In this document: piece by piece, positions 1-5,392 of the stretch
How the letters are laid out: every line of letters begins with the position of its first letter
How positions within the stretch are numbered: position 1 is the stretch's first letter
Source: Chloroflexota bacterium
GTDB lineage: Bacteria > Chloroflexota > Limnocylindria > Limnocylindrales > CSP1-4
Reading direction: 5' to 3'
Assembly (NCBI GenBank): GCA_005880805.1
Contig: VBFZ01000164.1
Span: 2,495-12,991, forward strand
Length of the DNA stretch: 10,497 bases
Notes under the pieces: model-generated
What the model saw: the letters and a program-made list of their open reading frames with translations, nothing else
Told to the model about the DNA's origin: nothing
Database searches by the model: none
Made by a program: the position numbers and the translations under genes

Positions 1-301
1 TCATGTTGCCTTCGCGCGGGCGCGCGGGAAGGAGTCCATCTCTGGGGAGACGCACCCAGATAGCGTCGTTCCCAAACCACCTGTCGACGTAACCCACCGG
101 GAGAACGTCGGGATCGAAGCCCGGAGGAGTCGTGCCGGGCAAGCCGATTGTGATCGAGCATGCCGGCACGGGCGATGGGGTGATCGGCGCTGGCGATGGC
201 GAGCTAGTGGGCGTGATGGTCGAAGGACCCCCGCAACCTGCTGAGAGGCCGAGCAGCAGAACCAGTACGGCGACGTGTCGGAACGCTAGCTTGCGAGGCA
301 T
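1..301 (-). CDS. Putative secreted lipoprotein, N-terminal part (runs off left edge)
   Basis: About 100 residues are visible, read from an ATG at 301 to the window edge with no stop. The start is a textbook lipoprotein signal: basic residues at 3-9 (MPRKLAFRH), a hydrophobic core at 10-19, then LSAGC with the lipidated Cys at residue 23. A Ser/Thr/Pro-rich linker follows (residues 24-48), then a folded-looking part with Trp/Gly/Asn and the run IWVRLPRDG. The protein should be exported and anchored by a diacylglycerol on the outer face of the membrane. AGAGGA lies 12 bases before the ATG, a loose Shine-Dalgarno. The frame stays open upstream, with in-frame starts at 328 (GTG), 340 and 460 (ATG), but only the ATG at 301 puts the signal peptide at the N-terminus. 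I do not recognise the family, so the function is unknown. Confidence 0.72.
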   Translation of the reverse strand, partial: MPRKLAFRHVAVLVLLLGLSAGCGGPSTITPTSSPSPAPITPSPVPACSITIGLPGTTPPGFDPDVLPVGYVDRWFGNDAIWVRLPRDGLLPARPREGNM

Positions 302-694
302 CAGGAGTGATGATCCTCTTGTGCTCACGAACCCGCGCATGCTGACTGCAGGGTCGAGATACCGGAGCCCTTTCAGGTCCTCGGCCGCCGTGGCGTCCCA
401 ACCCGACCCCGGTTGGCCCTCGACCTCGATGCTTGCACTCGAAATCGTGTCTGAAGTCATCGGCCGAACTGAGCACGACCTTGCAGCCGTCGCGAAGTTC
501 GTCGCCGGACCGCGGGCCGCTGCCGGAACGGCCGTCGTCGGGTCCTTGGTCGCTGTCGCGCTGCTCAGCCAGCACGGGGGCTGACCGGCAGTACTCCGAC
601 CCTCGACAAGGCCCCAAACGGCTATTGCCCGAACCCACACGACCGGCGTGAAGCTCCCCGACGACTTCAAGGTCACACCGCTTCAGTACGTGGA
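302..694. other. Gene-free stretch between the lipoprotein gene and the insertion sequence
   Basis: No gene is supported here. It should hold the promoter of the leftward lipoprotein gene, but no clear -35/-10 pair was found. Open frames exist on both strands, as expected at this GC content; none has a good ribosome binding site or a recognisable motif. One short protein-like run reads on the plus strand from 585 and ends in VKLPDDFKVTPLQYVD, with its TAG stop at 696-698 inside the CTAG target of the insertion sequence. It could be the tail of a decayed gene, but nothing upstream in that frame supports it: the frame has a stop at 582-584. Confidence 0.5.
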
Positions 695-698
695 CTAG
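695..698. repeat. Target-site duplication, left copy (CTAG)
   Basis: CTAG directly outside the left end of the insertion sequence, matching the copy at 1735-1738. The six-base flanks differ in their outer bases (ACTAGG left, GCTAGT right), so only four bases are a supported duplication. The known Bordetella IS481 duplication is six bases. Confidence 0.75.
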
Positions 699-1645
699 GT
701 GTGATTCCCGGACACGTTGTTGACGAGCGCCGCCATCGGCGTGAGGCCCTTCAACGCGGAGTGGGGTCGGTGGTTGTTGTATCGGTCGACGAAGTCTGGC
801 AGGGCGAGCAGTCGTTGGTTGTTCGAGTCGTACGGTCGGACGTACGCCCACTCGTCGAGGAGCGTCCGGTTGAACCGCTCGCTCTTGCCGTTGGTCTGCG
901 GGCGACGGAAGCGCGTCCGCTTGTGCCGAGCGCCGAGATCGGTGAGTGCCGCCCTGAAGTCGCGCGAGCGGGTGTAGTTGAGGGCGTTGTCGGTCATGAC
1001 CCGCTCGATCCGGACGCCCTGACGGGCGAACCAGGCGGCCGCCTCGCGCAGGAAGCGGGCACAGGTCGGGCCGCGCTCGTCACTGAGGACGTCGACATAG
1101 GCGACCCGGCTCATGTCGTCGATCGCCTGGTGGACGTAGTCGTAGCCGGCGCGCGATTTGGGCGTGCCGTTGCCCCGACCGCGGAAGCGATGGCCACCGC
1201 CGTCGGGGATCCGGCCGAGCTTCTTGACGTCGATGTGGAGCAGCTCGCCGGGCCGCTCGCGGACATAGCGGATCGGGACGCCCGACGGCCGGTCGCGATC
1301 GCGCAGGCGGGACAGGCCATGGCGGCGGAGGACGTCGCTGATCGTCGAGCGCGGGCTGCCGACCACCGGGGCGAGGCGGTGCGGCCCGAGGCCGAGCTCG
1401 TGGCGGGCGGCCAGGATCGCCGCGACCTGCTCTCGGGCCAGTGCCCGCGGCGAACGATTGGGTCGCGAGCTGCGATCCTCGAGCCCGACCAGGCCCTCGG
1501 CCCGATAGCGGCGGACCCACTTCGTCGCGGTCTGCCGGCTGACCCCGGTCATCGCCGCGGCATGGGCGATCGGCCAGCCTTCCTGCTCGATCCGCTCGAC
1601 CAGCAGCCGCCTGCCAAACACCGTCAGCTTCGCCCTACGATGCAT
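695..1645 (-). CDS. IS481-family DDE transposase
   Basis: A complete 316-residue transposase, the usual size for the family, catalysing cut-and-join movement of its own element. Residues 22-52 form a helix-turn-helix with the family-typical run GVSRQTATKWVRRYRAEG. The RNase-H-fold core shows all three acidic catalytic residues: D139 in HIDVKKLG, D219 in MTDNALNY, and E256 in NGKSERFNR, with 36 residues between the last two. The C-terminal YNNHRPHSALKG run is also typical. The ATG at 1645 has GGGAGGG eight bases upstream (1654-1660). The TAG stop (695-697) lies in the duplicated CTAG, outside the inverted repeat, so the target site supplies the stop and the last base of the Thr codon. No frameshift or missing residue was seen. 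A promoter and hairpin upstream are listed separately. Confidence 0.95.
   Translation of the reverse strand: MHRRAKLTVFGRRLLVERIEQEGWPIAHAAAMTGVSRQTATKWVRRYRAEGLVGLEDRSSRPNRSPRALAREQVAAILAARHELGLGPHRLAPVVGSPRSTISDVLRRHGLSRLRDRDRPSGVPIRYVRERPGELLHIDVKKLGRIPDGGGHRFRGRGNGTPKSRAGYDYVHQAIDDMSRVAYVDVLSDERGPTCARFLREAAAWFARQGVRIERVMTDNALNYTRSRDFRAALTDLGARHKRTRFRRPQTNGKSERFNRTLLDEWAYVRPYDSNNQRLLALPDFVDRYNNHRPHSALKGLTPMAALVNNVSGNHT
700..724 (+). repeat. IS481 terminal inverted repeat, downstream end of transposase gene
   Basis: Starts TGTGATTC and ends ACGTTGTTGAC. It pairs with 1709-1733 at 21 of 25 positions, with four mismatches between the two conserved blocks. The last codons of the transposase run through this repeat. 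Confidence 0.85.
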
Positions 1646-1647
1646 CC

Positions 1648-1705
1648 TGAGAGCCCTCCCGCGGTCTTGGAGTCAGACACCCCAATCCCACGGACAGGGC
1701 TCTCA
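1648..1705 (-). promoter_or_regulatory. Inverted repeat that could hide the transposase ribosome binding site
   Basis: TGAGAGCCCT at 1648-1657 is the exact reverse complement of AGGGCTCTCA at 1696-1705, with 38 bases between. In a transcript on the minus strand the second arm covers the 3' part of the Shine-Dalgarno GGGAGGG (1654-1660) and ends two bases before the ATG. The first arm lies inside the spacer of the proposed promoter, so a transcript started there would lack it and keep its ribosome site free. Transcripts entering from outside would carry both arms. This arrangement is known from other insertion sequences such as IS10 and IS50; its use here is inferred. Confidence 0.6.
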
Positions 1706-1713
1706 CCTGTCAA
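1685..1713 (-). promoter_or_regulatory. Candidate transposase promoter
   Basis: On the minus strand, a perfect TTGACA (-35) at 1708-1713, partly within the inner edge of the inverted repeat, is followed after exactly 17 bases by TGGGAT (1685-1690). The -10 matches TATAAT at only three of six positions, so the promoter should be weak, as is usual for transposases. Transcription would begin near 1678, about 33 bases before the ATG. Confidence 0.5.
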
Positions 1714-1733
1714 CAACGTCTTCATGAATCACA
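1709..1733 (-). repeat. IS481 terminal inverted repeat, upstream end of transposase gene
   Basis: Reads TGTGATTC at the tip (from 1733 inward) and ACGTTGTTGAC at the inner end, matching 700-724. Its inner end overlaps the proposed TTGACA promoter element, so bound transposase could block its own transcription. Confidence 0.85.
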
Positions 1734-1734
1734 G

Positions 1735-1738
1735 CTAG
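1735..1738. repeat. Target-site duplication, right copy (CTAG)
   Basis: CTAG directly outside the right end of the insertion sequence, matching 695-698. Joining the two flanks at CTAG gives the palindrome GGACTAGTCC. Confidence 0.75.
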
Positions 1739-1852
1739 TCCTCGGGCGGATGGCTCGCGGGCGTCGCCACCGCCCTCCGGAGGTTGCGTTCCTCGCTGCA
1801 GCCGTCACCCTCGTGCCGCCGCACACGTCCGACCACGGACTGCGGGCCCGGC

Positions 1853-1935
1853 TAGGCTAGGATTCCGGCCGAGGGGTAGCTGGAGGGGTCGGACCGCCCG
1901 CCCGAAGTCGGATCGTCTCCAGACATCGAGAGGAG
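1853..1935 (+). promoter_or_regulatory. Leader of the kinase gene: candidate -10 and ribosome binding site
   Basis: AGGAG at 1931-1935 lies five bases before the TTG at 1941 and decides that start. Further up, TAGGCT (1853-1858) and the overlapping TAGGAT (1858-1863; four of six matches to TATAAT) are the only -10-like boxes in the gap from 1739. No convincing -35 sits at the right distance. The ribosome site is well supported; the promoter is a guess. Confidence 0.4.
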
Positions 1936-1940
1936 CAAGT

Positions 1941-3722
1941 TTGGCGCAGATTGGAAGCGTCCTGAGCGGGCGCTACCGCTTGATCGAGCTGCTCGGCCAG
2001 GGTGGCATGGCTACGATCTATCGGGCCAACGATTCGCAGCTTGGGCGGGACGTCGCGGTCAAGCTCCTGCGGCCCGAGTACGGGCGCGACCCCGACTTCG
2101 GCGAACGGTTCCGACACGAGGCCCAGGCCGCCGCTTCCCTCAACCACCCGAACATCGTGTCGGTGTTTGACTACGGCCAGGACGAGGCCGGTCCGTTCAT
2201 CGTCATGGAGCTCGTCGACGGCGAAGACCTCGCGACCGTCATACGCCGGACCGGCCCCTTGCCTCCGCGGCAGGCGGCTCGCATCGCGGCCGAGGTCGCG
2301 CGAGCCCTCGCGGCCGCGCATTCGCGCGGGATCGTCCATCGCGACGTCAAGCCAGGGAACGTCCTGCTCGCGCGCGACGGACGCGTGAAGGTGACCGACT
2401 TCGGGATTGCGCGCGCGATCGCCGAAGCCCAGATGACGCTGCCGGGAACCACGCTCGGTTCCGTCCACTACTTCAGCCCGGAGCAGGCCCGCGGCGAGCC
2501 CACCACCGAGAAGTCCGACACCTACGCGTTGGGCATCGTGCTCTACGAGCTGCTGACCGGCCGGCGCCCGTGGGAGGGTGACTCCGCGGCCTCGATCGCG
2601 CTTGCCCGCCTTTCGGGGCCCGTTCCGTCGCCGTCTGACGTGCGCTCCGGCATCCCGCCGGCACTCGATCGCATTACGCATCGGGCCCTCGCGCTCGATC
2701 CCGCGGAACGCTTTGACAGCGCGGCCGCGATGGCCGAGGCGCTGGAGGCGTACCTCGCCGACCGGGGACAGGCCATTGCGGCGACGGCTGGTGTCGCTGC
2801 GGTCGCCGGCGCAGCGGGCGCCGGACCCGTTGCCGCGACCGGGCCGTCGACCGTGGCTCCGGTCGCGGCGGCGAGCGGGGCGGTCGTTGCCGGTGTCGCC
2901 CGGGCGAATCCAGGCTCGCGTATCCCGTACGCCGACGACGCCTACGCCGGTGCCGCGCCAGGTGCCGCGCCCGCTGCCCCACCCTATGGCGCCACCGGAG
3001 GACGGACTCCGCCTCGCCAGCACCTCGAGGAGGTCGACGATCAGGACCAGGGAGGCGGGCCGTGGATCTGGATCTCAGGCCTGCTCGGCTTCGGGATCCT
3101 GGTCGTGGCGGCCTTCCTGGTGTTCCGTTTCATGTCGGGGCCCGCTGCAACCACCCAGACGGTGACCGTCCCCAACTTCGTCGACAAGCAGTTCGCGGAA
3201 GCCCAGGCCCTTGCGCAGCAGACGGGACTGGTCGTGGTCCAGGCCCAGAACGTCCAGGACCTGAACAAGGCGGAAGGCACGGTCACGGCCCAGGATCCGG
3301 CGGCCAACGCGCAGGCCGCGCCGGGCTCGACCGTGAAGCTGACCGTGGTCACCGGCAAGCCCCTCGTCCTCGTGCCGACCATCGTGGGGCTCACCGAGCA
3401 GGCCGCGATCGTCCTGCTGACGCAATCGAGCCTCGCCCCCGGAACGCGAACGGAGGCCTTCGATCCAGCCGTGCCGGCCGGCTCGATCGTCAGCCAGCAG
3501 CCACCGGCGGGCGTGAGCGTCGCCGCCCAGACCCCGATCGGCTACACGGTCTCCAAGGGTCCCGAGCCGTCTCCCTCGCCGAGCCCGTCGCCCAGCCCGA
3601 GCCCGAGCCCGTCGCCCAGCCCGAGCCCGAGCCCGACGCCCAAGCCCACCAAGCCCCCGCCCAGCCCCACCCTGCCGCCGAGTGAGCCCCCGCCGCCGAG
3701 CCCGAGTCCTTCGCCGACCTGA
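1941..3722 (+). CDS. Membrane Ser/Thr protein kinase with two PASTA domains (PknB/PrkC type)
   Basis: A 593-residue Hanks-type kinase. The kinase domain spans residues 12-275: glycine loop GQGGMA (19-24), ATP-binding K41 in VAVK, helix-C E60, catalytic HRDVKPGN with D135, DFG at 153-155, and an activation loop with Ser and Thr before the SPEQ motif. An Ala/Gly/Pro-rich linker follows to about 370, then one membrane helix at 375-395 (WIWISGLLGFGILVVAAFL). Outside lie two PASTA domains (about 405-473 and 474-540), known in this family to sense peptidoglycan fragments or lipid II. Residues 541-593 are a Ser/Pro-repeat tail, possibly spanning the wall. Family members usually have three to five PASTA units, so two is low. 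Such kinases tune cell-wall synthesis and division; no PBP, FtsW, FHA or phosphatase gene is nearby. The TTG start has AGGAG five bases upstream. The 3' end overlaps an opposing gene. Confidence 0.95.
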   Translation: MAQIGSVLSGRYRLIELLGQGGMATIYRANDSQLGRDVAVKLLRPEYGRDPDFGERFRHEAQAAASLNHPNIVSVFDYGQDEAGPFIVMELVDGEDLATVIRRTGPLPPRQAARIAAEVARALAAAHSRGIVHRDVKPGNVLLARDGRVKVTDFGIARAIAEAQMTLPGTTLGSVHYFSPEQARGEPTTEKSDTYALGIVLYELLTGRRPWEGDSAASIALARLSGPVPSPSDVRSGIPPALDRITHRALALDPAERFDSAAAMAEALEAYLADRGQAIAATAGVAAVAGAAGAGPVAATGPSTVAPVAAASGAVVAGVARANPGSRIPYADDAYAGAAPGAAPAAPPYGATGGRTPPRQHLEEVDDQDQGGGPWIWISGLLGFGILVVAAFLVFRFMSGPAATTQTVTVPNFVDKQFAEAQALAQQTGLVVVQAQNVQDLNKAEGTVTAQDPAANAQAAPGSTVKLTVVTGKPLVLVPTIVGLTEQAAIVLLTQSSLAPGTRTEAFDPAVPAGSIVSQQPPAGVSVAAQTPIGYTVSKGPEPSPSPSPSPSPSPSPSPSPSPSPTPKPTKPPPSPTLPPSEPPPPSPSPSPT

Positions 3723-3958
3723 CCGAACGTCGGTTCGATCTCCGGCGGCCCGGGGCCGTCGGCCTCCCAGCAGGCCCGCATCTCGGTCCCCGTTAGAGGC
3801 TGCCGAAGTCGGTCGAGCCCGCAGTAGCCCAGGCCGTTCGCGACGGAGGTCCGAAAGTTCCGGCAGGTCCGGCAGCTGGTGCTGGATCGGCGGCAGACCC
3901 AGCAGCGTGCGGTCTCTGCCTGGGGCGTCCCGCAGTGAGGGCAACGCCACAACGGCAT
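3542..3958 (-). CDS. Small Cys-rich zinc-ribbon protein with low-complexity C-terminal run-on
   Basis: 138 residues in two unlike parts. Residues 1-66 hold eight cysteines: C6-C9 (CPHC), C19-C22 (CWVC), C29-C32 (CRTC), C46 and C63. The spacing suggests two four-Cys zinc sites. WRCPHCGTPQ at the start and GYCGLDR...ACWE at the end resemble a small zinc-ribbon family I recall from high-GC bacteria, of unknown role. From about residue 85 the protein is Gly/Leu-rich, the antisense of the kinase Ser/Pro repeats, and the stop comes only at 3542, 181 bases inside the kinase gene. The functional part probably ends near 3720. The ATG at 3958 starts just before the first Cys pair, but no Shine-Dalgarno is seen. 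TACCAT lies about ten bases upstream and could be the -10 of a leaderless start. The Ig-like gene ends 50 bases upstream, so one transcript is likely. Confidence 0.7.
   Translation of the reverse strand: MPLWRCPHCGTPQAETARCWVCRRSSTSCRTCRNFRTSVANGLGYCGLDRLRQPLTGTEMRACWEADGPGPPEIEPTFGQVGEGLGLGGGGSLGGRVGLGGGLVGLGVGLGLGLGDGLGLGLGDGLGEGDGSGPLETV
3581..3628 (+). repeat. Tandem 24-base repeat in the kinase tail
   Basis: Two perfect copies of a 24-base unit (3581-3604 and 3605-3628) beginning GAGCCCGTCGCCCAGCCCGA, followed by a degraded third copy from 3629. On the plus strand it encodes Pro-Ser repeats. Opposite, it reads as Gly/Leu-rich sequence in the minus-strand gene. The unit is a multiple of three, so copy-number change would alter both tails without a frameshift. 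Confidence 0.8.
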
Positions 3959-4008
3959 GGCCAGATGGTAGCTGCCGCGGATCCGGCGGGTGAGCCCGGC
4001 GCGCAGGG

Positions 4009-5271
4009 TCAGCGGTAGTAGGTGATCGGAACCTGCGTCTGGGCCGTCCCGAAGTCGTCCGAGGAGACGAGGGCCGTCGCAGGAGCCGTGTAGCGCCGCG
4101 TACCCGCGGGGAGTTGCGTCTTCGGGATCCGCGTCCGGAACGTTGCCGTGCCCGTGCCATCGGTCGTGGCGGTGCCGACGATCGGCTGGACGCCCGGTAC
4201 GCTCAGCGTGAAGGTCACGCTTGCACCTTCAAGCGGATGGCCATCCGGGTCGGTGACCGTCGCGGTGAGCGTGAAGCCCGAATGGGAGACCCGGACGTTG
4301 ATCTGGTAGTCGGAGGGCTTGAGCGACACCGCGAGCTTGCCGCTGCCACGACGGATGGCGATGACCTGGGACGTCACGTTCCCCGCCGGATCGGTCACCG
4401 TGAGGGTGATGCCGTTGGGGCCCATGACCAGCGGCACTTTAAGCGTGAACGAGCCATCGTCGGCGGCGGTGCCGGCGACGTTCACCATGTTGTCCGCGTT
4501 GTGGGCGAGCAAGGCGCTGCGCGCCTGCGTCTTGCCGGTGATCGTCGCAGCGGACGCGTTGACCGTCGCGTCCGGTTTCGGTGCCGTGATCGTGACCTTC
4601 GGCGGCGTTTGGTCGAGCACGTAGACGACGGGTTTCGAGGGCAGGCTCTCGCCACCGGGTCCGACGAGCGTCACGGTGAACGAGTTCGACCCTTTCTGGA
4701 GCTTGACGCCGCGGATCGTGAACAGTGGTGTGGTCGGCACGGGGAACCCCTCGAGGATCCGGGCCGGTTTCTGGCTCTTGAGCGCCTGGTAGAGGTTGAT
4801 GGTGAAGTCCGGCTTGCCGACGACGTCCTGCGGCACGGAGCCGCTCAGCGTCGCCGTGGCTTCGTTCGTGTCCGCCTGGGCTGGGGCGGAGAGGCTCGGC
4901 GCCCCGGCCAGGACCGCGTCGGTCGGTGGCGGGGATGGCGAGGTGGTCACGGCGTGGAGGAAGCCGTCGAACAGCGAGCCGACGCTGGCGGCCGCGCGAC
5001 CTACCTGGCCCGTTGCGGCCCAGGCGACGAACACGGCCAGCGCGACGACGGCGAGCGCGAGGGAGGCGCGGAAGGCAATGGGGACGGGTCCGCTACGATC
5101 GATCCGTCGGTGAGTCCGCAATTGGCTCGATCTGTCGGGAGCCGGTCGGCTGCGGGACGTCGCGGGACGACCGGTCGAGGGGGGACGGGGCCGCACCTGG
5201 GCTGGCCTCGCGTTCCGCCGGGTCGTCATCGGCCGCCATTGTTGCATGCGCGAATGACGCGCAGGCGTCAT
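4009..5271 (-). CDS. Single-pass membrane protein with Ig-like extracytoplasmic domains
   Basis: 420 residues. Residues 1-65 are Arg/Pro-rich and probably cytoplasmic. A membrane helix spans about 67-88 (ASLALAVVALAVFVAWAA), followed by a Ser/Pro linker. The rest looks like beta-sandwich repeats. A first region covers about 135-220. A second starts at DQTPPKVTITAPKPDATVN and ends VTDPAGNVTSQ, typical of bacterial Ig-like adhesion and glycan-binding modules. A third contains TATVTDPDGHPLEGASVTF and a TATTDGTGTATF turn, like the invasin/Big_1 type. No enzyme motif is present, so a structural or binding role at the surface is inferred. The start is uncertain: ATG at 5271, 5247 or 5229 are all in frame with no strong ribosome site, and TTRRN after 5229 would still leave a basic tail. 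It lies next to the PASTA kinase on the opposite strand and upstream of the zinc-ribbon gene. Confidence 0.85.
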   Translation of the reverse strand: MTPARHSRMQQWRPMTTRRNARPAQVRPRPPSTGRPATSRSRPAPDRSSQLRTHRRIDRSGPVPIAFRASLALAVVALAVFVAWAATGQVGRAAASVGSLFDGFLHAVTTSPSPPPTDAVLAGAPSLSAPAQADTNEATATLSGSVPQDVVGKPDFTINLYQALKSQKPARILEGFPVPTTPLFTIRGVKLQKGSNSFTVTLVGPGGESLPSKPVVYVLDQTPPKVTITAPKPDATVNASAATITGKTQARSALLAHNADNMVNVAGTAADDGSFTLKVPLVMGPNGITLTVTDPAGNVTSQVIAIRRGSGKLAVSLKPSDYQINVRVSHSGFTLTATVTDPDGHPLEGASVTFTLSVPGVQPIVGTATTDGTGTATFRTRIPKTQLPAGTRRYTAPATALVSSDDFGTAQTQVPITYYR

Positions 5272-5308
5272 CCGGCGCGACGGGGCACTTCAGCAGGCCG
5301 GTGCCCAC

Positions 5309-5389
5309 TTGTCGTCCGGTGGGCGGTGCGGTGTACCCTGTCGCGGTTGCGCGCGTGCTTCGGGTTGCGCGCCATTTCGCTCGAGGGAG
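5309..5389 (+). promoter_or_regulatory. Leader of the four-Cys/folate cluster: weak promoter, direct repeats, ribosome site
   Basis: A weak promoter candidate is TTGTCG (5309-5314), 19 bases, then TACCCT (5334-5339) preceded by TG. Directly downstream, GGTTGCGCGC occurs twice (5345-5354 and 5363-5372), an 18-base period. GAGGGAG (5383-5389) sits three bases before the TTG at 5393. The ribosome site is the firmest part; the promoter and any operator role of the repeats are speculative. Confidence 0.35.
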
Positions 5390-5392
5390 TAG

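Larger units (their letters stand above)
699..1734 (-). mobile_element. Complete IS481-family insertion sequence
   Basis: The element is about 1036 bases long and carries one transposase gene on the minus strand. Its ends are inverted repeats: 700-724 against the reverse complement of 1709-1733 matches at 21 of 25 positions, including TGTGATTC at the tips and ACGTTGTTGAC inside. CTAG lies immediately outside on both sides (695-698 and 1735-1738). Collapsing the two CTAG copies restores an empty site reading GGACTAGTCC, a perfect palindrome. IS481 of Bordetella is known to insert at NCTAGN, so target and family agree. The outermost base on each side is G (699 and 1734), so the exact tip is ambiguous by one base. 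An intact frame, matched ends and a flank duplication suggest a recent insertion or one still able to move. Confidence 0.9.

Noticed and set aside
132..584. 150-residue open frame on the plus strand across the lipoprotein gene
   Set aside because: The first half is antisense to the lipoprotein. The last part (VAKFVAGPRAAAGTAVVG and on) is Ala/Val-rich but has no start with a ribosome site and no recognisable family.
701..1738. 345-residue open frame on the plus strand
   Set aside because: It lies opposite the transposase, which has all family motifs. Its sequence is Val/Ala/Arg/Asp-rich without any motif, as expected from an antisense frame.
1857..3023. 388-residue open frame on the minus strand
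   Set aside because: Antisense to the kinase domain, whose motifs are complete in order. Arg-rich and motif-free.
3565..3715. Repeat-rich stretch that could suggest a CRISPR array or minisatellite
   Set aside because: Units are contiguous 24-base copies without spacers, and they encode the Pro/Ser tail of the kinase in frame.
3722..3737. Small hairpin (CGAAC / GTTCG) just after the kinase stop, as a terminator
   Set aside because: The stem is five bases with no T run on either strand, and it lies inside the opposing zinc-ribbon gene.
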